Source: Chloroflexota bacterium
GTDB taxonomy: Bacteria; Chloroflexota; Dehalococcoidia; JACPQD01
DNA: 64,000 nucleotides
Direction: 5' to 3'
Assembly (NCBI GenBank): GCA_016190665.1
Contig: JACPQD010000012.1
Span: 50,961-114,960, forward strand
The translations under genes and the position numbers were made by a program. Of this stretch, positions 22,968 through 31,188 are shown piece by piece (the first letter of the stretch is position 1; each line of letters starts with the position of its first letter). The notes below the pieces were generated by a model, which was given only the letters and a program-made list of their open reading frames with translations, ran no database searches and was not told the DNA's origin.

Positions 22968-24614
22968 CTACTTCGTAATCTCCACAGTTACCGGCTCACC
23001 CAGTCCGGTGAGATAGGAAGACTTGCCCGTCGGGCCGCCCACCACCACGAGGTGGAACCAGTCAGGGGCGCCCACTATGGGCAGGAGGGTATCTTCAGGA
23101 GCCTCGAGCAGCCACTTCCAGGGAAGGATCAGTCTCTCCGGGTCGACGCTGTTGCCATATTTGAGGTAGCGCCACTCGATGCGCGCATTGTGGTAGAGAA
23201 ACTCCTGGGCATCCTTCTTGGACCAACCATGGTCGCCAATGATCTTGGCATGCTCGGGAGCAAGGAGCAGGAAGTTATGGTAGCGGCGGTTCCCCTGGAG
23301 CCACGCCCCCACCGATGAGGCCCCGGCGCTATTCGCGGTCCCAGCATAAGACTGGAGGATGTGCTCTGGCGTGTAGCTCCGCAGGTCCAACACCTCCATC
23401 TGCGACTCGACGCCGAAGACGGTGACCGTGCTTGTTCCCTGGCTGAAGCCCATCTCAACGTTCAGCGGCTCCCATGGGTTCTTCTCCTCGTTCTCGGCAA
23501 AGCACATGGAGTACTTGTTGGGCGACCCGATGGTATCCATATCCAGCTCACCAACCCAGGCATGGCCCACGTTCATCAGGATGAGCCTGATAGCTCGTCC
23601 TATGACGGTGTTGGCGAAGGACGGGGCGCCAGGGCCCAGGGCAGCTCGCCCCGAGTTGATGTTCAGCTCCTTAGCGATCGGGCCGTTTATGATGAGGACA
23701 GGCGTATGCGGGCCAGTGGAGACAGCAACGGCTCTCAGCCTGAACCTGGGATCGCTCATTCCCTTTACGGCGGCTACGAGCACCGGCATATGCTCGGGTA
23801 GACATCCAGCCATGACGGCGTTGATGGCTATTTTCTCCACGGTGGCATTGCCCATGCCCGGCTCCAGGACGGTCACGATCGTCTCGGGCGACAGGCTGGT
23901 ACCGGTTAGCATCCACTCAACCTTCTCTGCCGTTGGAGGTATCAGCGGAAAGCCGTCTCCCCAGCCATTCCGAAGGAAGATCCTCCCCATCTCCTCGGCC
24001 GCCGCCAGCAAGTCGCGTCCCTCAAAACGGAGCGATTTCGCCGGTGGCTTCTCCTCCGTGACGGGAACGTCTTTAGTCAGGCCATCGATTATGCCGTCAA
24101 TCCGAGCGTTGATTTCCCTGTGAACGTTCTCGGGGGATAAGTTGGTAAGCGGCGTCGCCAGTACGCCGAGAGCGATCTGCTTCAGCCCAAAGGCTTTTGC
24201 GGTGGCCCGGGCGTCAGTCTCAAAGCCCTCGGAGGTCAAGGTGACAGTGGCGATCCCGTTCCTCTCGAACTCCACCATGTCGTGGGCAAGCCACGAGGTG
24301 CATGAGCCTCAGTCGCCGGTAGCGCTGATTATCGCGTCGCACCCGCTCCTGGAAACGCTGTCGAGGATGGCCTTGCTCACCGGGTAACGATTGTAGAACT
24401 TCTGAAAGGAGACGTCCTCGTATCGCTGCCCTATCAGCCTTGCCGCCTCCTCCAGCCCAATGTTACCTCCAGGCTTAGTATTCCAGTAGAGCCCGATCTT
24501 GCGACCGTTGAGGTCTGAAAGGCGATGCGCCGGCGGAACGTTTTTCTTGGCCACTGTGGACACGGGGTCCAGCACCTCGAGCACCGCCTTCGCAGCTTCC
24601 CGGGCCAATGCCAT
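22968..24614 (-). CDS. Fused UGSC selenoprotein plus partner-family protein (UGA at 24309-24311)
   Basis: 548 residues if the TGA at 24309-24311 is read as Sec102. Residues 1-205 are a UGSC domain (WNTKPGGNIGLEEAARLI, then D-U-G-S-C-T-S-W-L-A-H-D, NGIATVTLTSEGFE). Residues about 210-548 are a complete partner domain (NGWGDGFPLIPPTAEKVEWM, KIAINAVMAGCLPEHMPVL, LIINGPIAKELNINSGRAAL, ENEEKNPWEPLNVEMG). This natural fusion shows that the two families form one functional unit. A 6-bp hairpin follows the UGA at 15-31 nt. The ATG at 24614 follows GGGAGG. Its neighbours are an SDR gene upstream and LarA downstream. No signal peptide. Confidence 0.88.
24280..24296 (-). promoter_or_regulatory. Candidate bacterial SECIS hairpin, fused gene
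   Basis: UCGUGG (24296-24291) pairs with CCACGA (24285-24280) around loop CUUGC; the loop starts 21 nt after the U of the UGA. Stem sequence and position match copy B exactly, with a different loop. Confidence 0.65.
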
Positions 24615-24686
24615 GTTATCCTCCCGTGTTTCTGAACATACTCGGTGCCTTCCCGTGTACGAGTTCGCTCATTTCCGCCAAGAGGC

Positions 24687-25448
24687 CTACTGCGCCACGT
24701 GCCCGCCATCCACGGGGAAGGGGACCCCGGTGACGAAGGAGGAGGCATCCGAGGCCAGAAAGAGGACAGCCTCAGCGATCTCTTCAGGCTTCCCGATCCT
24801 TCCCATGGGCAGTCGGGCGATCCGCGCCTGACGAGCTGCCTCCGGGTCTGCCACTGTCGCATAAAACTGCGGCGACATGGGCGTGTCTATGGGCCCGGGG
24901 CAGACGCAGTTCACCCTTATGTTATCCCTCGCCAGCGCCATGGCCAGCGACTTGGTCAGCCCCACGATGCCATGCTTGCTGATGCCGTACAGTGCGCTAT
25001 CCCGCGAGGCAGTCAGTCCGGCGGTGGACGATGTGCTGATGATGGCGCCGCCGCCGCGCTTCTTCATCTCGGGGATGGCATACTTGCAGCCGAAAAAGGC
25101 GCTCTTCAGGTTGACAGCCATTAGCTTGTCCCACTGCTCCTCGGTCACGTTCACGAGCCCGGGCGGCGCCGCCATGCCGGCGTTGTTGTACAGAATATCG
25201 AGGCCGCCGTAGGTGTCGACGGCGGTCTTTATCAAGTTGGCCACGTCCTTTTCTTTGGAGACGTCGGTGTGGACGAAGATAGCCTCCCCGCCCGCCTTCT
25301 TGATCTCTTCTAGGGTCTCCACGCCTCCTTTGTCGTTAATATCTGCCACTACTACCTTAGCCCCCTCTTTCGCGAAGAGGATGCTGGTAGCTCTGCCCAT
25401 ACCTGACGCCGCGCCCGTGATTACCGCGACTTTGCCTGCAAGTCTCAT
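24687..25448 (-). CDS. SDR-family oxidoreductase (FabG-like)
   Basis: 253-residue classical short-chain dehydrogenase: TGAASGMG cofactor motif, Asp in VVVADINDKGG (favouring NAD), NNAG, catalytic Ser in ISTSSTAG and YxxxK in ALYGISKHG, and C-terminus VPFPVDGGHVAQ. It oxidises or reduces a hydroxyl/keto group of an unknown substrate. The ATG at 25448 follows AAAAGGAGG. It lies 72 bp upstream of the fused selenoprotein gene, same strand, so it is probably part of the pathway. It is more distant from the SDR at 9554 than expected for a recent duplicate. Confidence 0.92.
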   Translation of the reverse strand: MRLAGKVAVITGAASGMGRATSILFAKEGAKVVVADINDKGGVETLEEIKKAGGEAIFVHTDVSKEKDVANLIKTAVDTYGGLDILYNNAGMAAPPGLVNVTEEQWDKLMAVNLKSAFFGCKYAIPEMKKRGGGAIISTSSTAGLTASRDSALYGISKHGIVGLTKSLAMALARDNIRVNCVCPGPIDTPMSPQFYATVADPEAARQARIARLPMGRIGKPEEIAEAVLFLASDASSFVTGVPFPVDGGHVAQ

Positions 25449-25643
25449 GTCATCCTCCTTTTAACCAGCCCTGATGAAAAATGAACGGCAGCGCTCACCG
25501 ACGGCGGCAGGGGACAAGTCCCGATTTCATCGGGATCGCGATGCGTCGGGACCCCCACCCTGCGGCGTTCTTGTCCTTCGTGGCGCCGAAGCGATGGGCA
25601 CGGATTGCTGGAAGAACGGAATCATACCAGAAAACGGTCGATC

Positions 25644-26588
25644 CTACAAGGCCCCCCTTGCTCTGGCATCCAGGAGCTTCTCCACATAGTCCTTGATCCC
25701 CTGCTCCATAGATACCTTTGGCTCGAAGCCCAGATACTCCCGGATTGGCGCGGCGTCAACCAATGGCAGCCTCCTGACCGGCGCCCGGCCAAACTCTACC
25801 TTGCCAATGGGAGCGAGCGTTCTCAAGTAGTCCACTGTTTCGGCTGCGGTGCGCACTTCCCCGCTCATATTGAAGATGCGCACGGGAAGTTTGTCTGCCT
25901 TCAGGGCGCGCACGAGAGCTTCGGCGGCGTCCTCCACGTAGGTCCACGCGAAACGTTGCTGGGCTGGCGGCGCAACGTAGCGGTCTTCCACAACTGGACA
26001 TTCGATGAGCTCGTCATAGACATCCCTGGGGGCGGTCCGCCTTTCACCTCTGCCAAATCCGTAGATGCTGGAAAGGCGCAGGCCGATGTAGTCCACTCCG
26101 TAGCGGTCCGCAAAGAGCTCCGCTACCCGCTCATTGAAGAGCTGAGACGCCCCAAATATGGTGTCTGCCTTGGGCAAACTTTCCATGGTCACTGGCTCTT
26201 CATCGTCCCGCCACATCCTCGGGTAGTGCCCGTAAACCGCTCCCGACGTGCGCAGCACAATTCTGCGGATTCCGCAAAGGCGCGCCACCTCGAACAGGCG
26301 GACAGTCCCCAGGCAGTTCACTTCAACGGTCTTCGACGGCGCCCCCTCTCCCAACTGGCAAGCCAGGTGGAAGATATCGGTGACCTTGTGTTTGCTGACA
26401 ACATTGAAGAGGTCCACGGCATCCGAGGCATCGCCGTGCAACAGGGTGACCTGGCTGGCCGCCTCGCCGAGACTGGCGGCGTTCGGAAAGTAGTCTAGGA
26501 CCACAATGTCCTTGTAGCCTTCTTTGAGCAGCCGCTGGATAAGATAGCGGCCCAGATAACCGGTGCCACCGGTGACTAAGATTGACAC
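25644..26588 (-). CDS. NAD-dependent epimerase/dehydratase-family protein with altered YxxxK
   Basis: 314-residue extended SDR with a Rossmann motif VTGGTGYLGRYLIQ, NAD-binding HGDAS and typical GLRLSSIYGFGRGER. At the catalytic position, where the family has YxxxK (usually YGASK), the sequence is FGASQ, so both the Tyr and the Lys are replaced. The enzyme may have lost redox chemistry or use another residue. A GTG start at 26588 follows GGAGGAAG. It sits between a binding-lipoprotein gene (42-bp gap) and the SDR gene in the cluster. The substrate is unknown; sugar nucleotide epimerases are the usual relatives. Confidence 0.87.
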   Translation of the reverse strand: MSILVTGGTGYLGRYLIQRLLKEGYKDIVVLDYFPNAASLGEAASQVTLLHGDASDAVDLFNVVSKHKVTDIFHLACQLGEGAPSKTVEVNCLGTVRLFEVARLCGIRRIVLRTSGAVYGHYPRMWRDDEEPVTMESLPKADTIFGASQLFNERVAELFADRYGVDYIGLRLSSIYGFGRGERRTAPRDVYDELIECPVVEDRYVAPPAQQRFAWTYVEDAAEALVRALKADKLPVRIFNMSGEVRTAAETVDYLRTLAPIGKVEFGRAPVRRLPLVDAAPIREYLGFEPKVSMEQGIKDYVEKLLDARARGAL

Positions 26589-26630
26589 GTCTTCCTCCGG
26601 CTGGATTTGTTCAGATGATCGGGCGGGTAA

Positions 26631-28298
26631 TCATTTGGAGAGCCACACATCCTGGAGATCGTTGCCCAGGAACAATGAACTTCCCTGGTACCAGTTTTTC
26701 ACTTCTGGCTGAGATGCCGCGTCAACGGTTGTCCAGACGACGATGATTCTTGGCGCCTCTTTGTGCAAAAGCCTCTGGAGTTCCCATACCAGCTCCTTGC
26801 GTTTTCCCGGGTCCAGGGCGCTGCTCTGGGAGGCGTACAGATCATCGAACCTCTTGCTGCTCCAGTCACCGTAGTTCTTCGGGCTTCCGGCGAGGTAGTA
26901 CTCGCCCAGCAGGACATCCGGATCACCGATGGCGCTCGCATCAGCTATGATTCCCAGGTTAAAGGTCCTGTCATAGGCGGCCTTCTTCCAGGCAGCCGTC
27001 TCCAGAATCTTGATCCTCAGGTCAATCCCCAGTTTAGCCAACTGGGCGCTGGCGAATTCGGCAGTCTCCTTGGTATAGATAGTGCTTGTACTCAGGAATT
27101 CACTCTGGAAGCCACGAGCATAGCCCGCCTCGGCTAGAAGTCTCCTGGCCTCGGCGATATCCTGGTCCTTGGGCTGCCGGTAGCCAGGCGTGGTCGTCAG
27201 CTCCTCCTGAGGCAACTGCCACACCGAGCCGGGCACCACGAACCCATAGCCAGGATGGAACTGACGAACGACCTTGCTCGCCGCCTCTCGATCGATAGCC
27301 AGGTTCACCGCCTGTCTCACCCTGACATCGCTCCAGGGAGCAACCTTGACGTTCGGGATGAGGCTGTTAGGCCCAGGAGTAACCCGCTTTTGAACGACCA
27401 AACTCGGCTCGGCCGCCTTCATATTTTGCACGATGGACGGGGAGACTGAGGAGAACAGAGGTAAAGCCAGCACTTGTCTCGTCCTCAGGGCGGCGCTTCT
27501 GGTGATTTCGTCGGTTATGGTATAGAAGACCACCTTGTCGAGGTAGGGGCGCCCCTTTACAAAGTAGTCCGGATTCTTCACCGCGCTAAAGGAAACACCG
27601 TAGACGTAGTCGAGCATCTTGAAAGGGCCCGTTCCCACCACATCCCTCTTCATGTCTCCTTTTTGTCTGATCGTCTCCGGATCGCTTATGAAGTTTAAGG
27701 GGAGCGCGGCGATGGTCAGGAATGAGGCTTGAGGCTGCTTCAGACGTATCCTCAGAGTGAGCTGGTCTGGCGTTTCGATCCTCTCGATGTTGCGGTACAG
27801 CTCCATTCGGACCGAGAGGGTGCCTTTGGGAGGCGATGCGATGCGCTCGAGGTTGAACTTGATGTCTTCCGCGGTGAGCGGCCTTCCATTGTGGAACTTA
27901 ACGCCCCTGTTAATGTGAAAGAGATAAGTCAGTCCGTCAGAGCTGACCTCCCATCTCTCGGCGAGGTCGGGCGCCACGGCGAAATCCTTCAGGGGATCGT
28001 GTTTCAGGAGAAGGTTGTGGGCAGGGGCCATGGGTATCTGTACCATGCCGCCCGTTTCCGAAATCATGTCGAAATGAGGAGTGGGCAGCTTAAGAGCTAT
28101 GGGCAGTATGCCCCCGTATTTCGGTGCGCTTGCTTCAGCTTTGGGAGTCGCCGTGGCCGCACCGGGGCGTGACGCTTCACCCGCCGCTGCTTTCGGCGGT
28201 CCAGCAGGCGTCTTAGTCTGAGCGCCTCCCGGCGCACAAGCCAACAGGACCAATCCGGCGATGGTGAGGAACGCAAGCCATGAGAAAACCCTTTTCAT
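26631..28298 (-). CDS. Family-5 (oligopeptide-type) ABC substrate-binding lipoprotein
   Basis: 555 residues. Signal peptide with lipobox VLLAC near residue 21, a short Ala/Pro linker, and an SBP_bac_5 domain (GGILPIALKLPTPHFDMISE, HINRGVKFHNGRPLTAEDI, GTGPFKMLDY, VRQAVNLAIDREAA, ARRLLAEAGYARGF). It differs more from the two paralogues at 15.6 and 19.1 kb than they do from each other, so it may bind a different ligand. The ATG at 28298 follows AAGGAGG. It lies between the glycyl radical enzyme gene (115-bp gap) and the epimerase gene. No permease genes accompany it. Confidence 0.92.
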   Translation of the reverse strand: MKRVFSWLAFLTIAGLVLLACAPGGAQTKTPAGPPKAAAGEASRPGAATATPKAEASAPKYGGILPIALKLPTPHFDMISETGGMVQIPMAPAHNLLLKHDPLKDFAVAPDLAERWEVSSDGLTYLFHINRGVKFHNGRPLTAEDIKFNLERIASPPKGTLSVRMELYRNIERIETPDQLTLRIRLKQPQASFLTIAALPLNFISDPETIRQKGDMKRDVVGTGPFKMLDYVYGVSFSAVKNPDYFVKGRPYLDKVVFYTITDEITRSAALRTRQVLALPLFSSVSPSIVQNMKAAEPSLVVQKRVTPGPNSLIPNVKVAPWSDVRVRQAVNLAIDREAASKVVRQFHPGYGFVVPGSVWQLPQEELTTTPGYRQPKDQDIAEARRLLAEAGYARGFQSEFLSTSTIYTKETAEFASAQLAKLGIDLRIKILETAAWKKAAYDRTFNLGIIADASAIGDPDVLLGEYYLAGSPKNYGDWSSKRFDDLYASQSSALDPGKRKELVWELQRLLHKEAPRIIVVWTTVDAASQPEVKNWYQGSSLFLGNDLQDVWLSK

Positions 28299-28413
28299 GC
28301 TGGCCCTCCTTGCCTGAACGGGACATGCCGATGTAGGAACCACGCGGATACTCGCCGTCTCGTCGATCGTTCCCACGCCTGCCCGACGAGGAGCGATCAG
28401 AAGACCGGTCTTC

Positions 28414-30855
28414 CTAAAAAGACTGCTCAGTGCGCGATATGATCTCGTCCTGGACCTCAGGCGTGAGGTTCACGAAGTAGGCGCTGTATCCGGCTACGCG
28501 GACGACCAGGTCTCTGTACTTTTCGGGACGTTTCTTGGCATCCAGAAGAATCTTCCTGTCAACAAAGTTGTACTGGATATGAAGTCCTCCGTTCCTCATG
28601 AAAGTGGCGGCAATAGCAGCGATCTTTTGCATAATCTCCGGGTTCTGGACTACGGTGAGTGGAAACTTCTGGTTCAGGATGGCTACCAGCGACTCCTTAT
28701 AGTCTGCCTTCAGGGCTGAATTGAGCACTGCTGTGGGCCCACTCTTGTCCATGCCGTTCATCGGCGACAGGGAACCGTCAGCAAAGGGCGCCCGGGAGGG
28801 CCGGCCATTGGGCGTTGCGCCCACGCCTTTTCCGGTGGCGTAGTGGAAAGCCAGGCCATTACGGTTGATACTGTAGGGATAGCCAAAGACGTTCTTCTGG
28901 GAAAAGATGAAATTGGCGCTGAACTTGCCAACATCCCGCACCATGAAGTCGGCCTCATCGATGTCGTTGCCATACTTGGGAGCGGCCAGGCACCACCGGC
29001 GTATCTCTTCCCCACTCTCCCCGGCGAAGTTTGCGTCCAGAGCGTCGATGAGCTGTGCCATAGTCAGCTTTTTCTCGTCAAACACCAGTTTCCTGGCAGC
29101 CGTCAGGGAATCAGCGACATCCACCATGCAGCGGTCTTTGGCGTGCGAGAGGGGATACATGCCACAGCCGCCCAGCAGATGGCTCTTGCCGTTCTCGACG
29201 CTGGCGAAATCCACGGCCGAACGGAAGGGCATTCTGAAGAGGTCTACCTCGGCGAGGTACATCAGCCTCCGCAGCCGGAAGATCCGGCCGAAGAGGAACT
29301 CATACTGCTTCTTATAAGCATCATAGAGGTCGTCGAAGCTCTTGAAGTTGCGAGGGTCGCCTGTTTCACACCCAATTTTCTTACCGCTGATGGGCGAGAC
29401 ACCGTTGTGGAGCGCCAGGTCCAGAGGAACGACCGTATTCATCTGCATATTGGTGTAGTGCCGTTGCGGCGAGGCGACGGGCTGGGAGCAACCGACGACT
29501 CCGTAGTCCCGCGCCTCCTCCACAGGCACTCCGCGCGCGTGCATGTAATCGACAATATGCTTGTCATTGAGGTACATGGGAACGCCGTTTACCTTCTTAT
29601 TGGTCTCAAGCGCCTTCGCCAGAATCCAGGAAGGAATGCCCTCGTGAAAGCGCAGGGTGGCGTGAGGCTCGGCATAGGCCAACTGCCCCAGGAGGTGGAG
29701 CATCAGATAGGTCATCTCGTTGCAGCCATCGCGCCCATCCCGCATCACTCCGCCAAGGGTGATATGGTTTATCATCGTCGCCTGGTTGGTCTCGCGCAAG
29801 AAAAGGTCGGCGATTTGTTCCAGCCGCGCCATGTAAGTGATGAAATCGCCCAGGATATCGGCCGCCTTCTCGAGGCTTAGCCTGCCCTCCTCCATATCCC
29901 GCTTGAAGTACGGGTGCAGGAGTTGGTCCAGCCTGCCCAGGTCGGCCCCTTTACGGCCATTCTCCATGAGCATGGCCACGTGGGCAAGGCGGATAGACTG
30001 GACTGCTTCCAGGAAGGTGCGCGGCGGGTTCTCCGGCACCCAATCGCAGGCTTGAGCGATCTCCTCCAGCTCCGCGCGCCTTGTTGCGTCCTTCTCCCTG
30101 GAGGCCATATCCCGGGCCAAACGAGCATACCTTCGCGCAAAATCTATGACGGCGCGACAAGCAATGACAACCGCCTGCCAGAAGTAGATCTTCTCCGGGT
30201 CGTTCTCGTTAGATTCTCTGAAGCGAGCCATGGCCCCCTCAGCATCCTGGATCATGCCGCCCAGGCCCTTGTTCAGCAACTTCTCCCAGAGAGGAACGCC
30301 GGGAAGGAAGGCCAGCTCCTCGTAGCGAGGAGAAAGCGTGCGTACTTCCATGGCATTCTCATGCCAGTCGCCCCAGAGATCATTGGCTACCTTCCTGGCC
30401 GCCTCGGCCGGAGTACGGCCTTTGAAGTAGGCCGACGCCTCCTCGCAGATCCGCCAGTCCTCCTCCGGGATGCTGCCTATGATACCCGGCGAACCAAAGG
30501 CCACCCTGCGACCTTCCACCGCTTGCTGGACGGCCTTGGCGAAGTACTCCCCATCCCAGTCGATATGGGGAGCGCTGCCGCGGAAAAAACGCGTCTGTCC
30601 CCCCGCCGTCAGCTCGCCTTCGTGGATGAGGAGGGGCATGCCCTCCAGGATCTTATTCAACTTCTTCGCGCTGCGGACCTCGATGGGTTCTCCATCGGTC
30701 TCCTTCCAGGCCTGGAGAGTGTACTTCAGCCGCTCAGCGCAGACCTTGGGCGCTTCCCCGAAGTACTTTTCCCTCAGACTCTGCAGCCTTGGACTCATCG
30801 GCAAGGCATCGATCTGCTTGCGCAGCTCTTCCTGCTTTAATGATATGGAAACCAT
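28414..30855 (-). CDS. Glycyl radical enzyme (pyruvate formate-lyase-like family)
   Basis: 813 residues, typical of the family. The C-terminal glycyl radical loop RVAGYSAYF places the radical on Gly789; the thiyl-forming cysteine is Cys456 in DYGVVGCSQPVASP. Most characterised dehydratases, lyases and decarboxylases have GCVEP with a catalytic Glu; here Ser-Gln replaces Val-Glu, so the reaction may differ. Family blocks RNGGLHIQYNFVD and TRFFRGSAPHIDWDGEY are present. The enzyme is oxygen-sensitive and needs a radical-SAM activase, which is not found in this window. The ATG at 30855 follows GGGAGG. It is the first gene of the minus-strand cluster and is divergent from a LysR gene. Confidence 0.93.
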   Translation of the reverse strand: MVSISLKQEELRKQIDALPMSPRLQSLREKYFGEAPKVCAERLKYTLQAWKETDGEPIEVRSAKKLNKILEGMPLLIHEGELTAGGQTRFFRGSAPHIDWDGEYFAKAVQQAVEGRRVAFGSPGIIGSIPEEDWRICEEASAYFKGRTPAEAARKVANDLWGDWHENAMEVRTLSPRYEELAFLPGVPLWEKLLNKGLGGMIQDAEGAMARFRESNENDPEKIYFWQAVVIACRAVIDFARRYARLARDMASREKDATRRAELEEIAQACDWVPENPPRTFLEAVQSIRLAHVAMLMENGRKGADLGRLDQLLHPYFKRDMEEGRLSLEKAADILGDFITYMARLEQIADLFLRETNQATMINHITLGGVMRDGRDGCNEMTYLMLHLLGQLAYAEPHATLRFHEGIPSWILAKALETNKKVNGVPMYLNDKHIVDYMHARGVPVEEARDYGVVGCSQPVASPQRHYTNMQMNTVVPLDLALHNGVSPISGKKIGCETGDPRNFKSFDDLYDAYKKQYEFLFGRIFRLRRLMYLAEVDLFRMPFRSAVDFASVENGKSHLLGGCGMYPLSHAKDRCMVDVADSLTAARKLVFDEKKLTMAQLIDALDANFAGESGEEIRRWCLAAPKYGNDIDEADFMVRDVGKFSANFIFSQKNVFGYPYSINRNGLAFHYATGKGVGATPNGRPSRAPFADGSLSPMNGMDKSGPTAVLNSALKADYKESLVAILNQKFPLTVVQNPEIMQKIAAIAATFMRNGGLHIQYNFVDRKILLDAKKRPEKYRDLVVRVAGYSAYFVNLTPEVQDEIISRTEQSF

Positions 30856-31188
30856 TGTCTCGCCTCCCTGAAAGAATAGCATCGCGGAAATCGATTATCG
30901 ATTCGGGGAACCAATCTGGATAAGAAAAAACGCCCTGGCAAGAGCCCTAACTCGGCTGCGTCGAAACCGAATTGCCTTCTGCGGTCAGCGCCGACTTCGT
31001 CCCGATATCGTCGGGATGCCATCGGCGCCTTCAGGCATCAGCTATCAATCTTCTGATGGTCGATTGCTGATTGCTGATTGCTGATCGCTGAAAGCTAGGT
31101 GCTATCGAACTTCACTTATTGTATAGCTATTGTCAAGCCAGCAAATGCTATAATGCTTGTAACAATATTCTACAATCGGAGCTGACCG
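30856..31188. other. Divergent intergenic region between glycyl radical enzyme and LysR genes
   Basis: 333 bp. 31062-31100 contains TGATTGCTGATTGCTGATCG-type short repeats also common after 53 kb. 31110-31136 is A/T-rich with palindrome ATAGCTAT (31123-31130) and, on the minus strand, TTGACA (31136-31131), a possible -35 for the leftward cluster without a clear -10. The rightward promoter is listed separately. Confidence 0.5.
31146..31175 (+). promoter_or_regulatory. Extended -10 promoter and LysR-type operator
   Basis: TGCTATAAT (31146-31154) is an extended -10. TTGTAACAATATTCTACAA (31157-31175) has 5-bp inverted arms TTGTA/TACAA and contains the LysR signature T-N11-A. The operator covers the expected start point, consistent with autorepression of the LysR gene that begins at 31189. 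Confidence 0.6.

Noticed and set aside
13673..24311. Reading the three TGA codons as ordinary stops that make pseudogenes or split genes
   Set aside because: The same codon of the same motif is affected in three genes, flanking halves are conserved and in frame, and a hairpin follows each at the same distance.
25588..25606. Sigma-54 promoter GGGCACGGATTGCTGG
   Set aside because: Spacing between the GGCAC and TTGC parts is 3 instead of 5 bp, which is incompatible with sigma-54 binding.
28843..30840. Long plus-strand open frames opposite the glycyl radical enzyme
   Set aside because: Composition and lack of motifs mark them as antisense shadows of a gene with complete family motifs.
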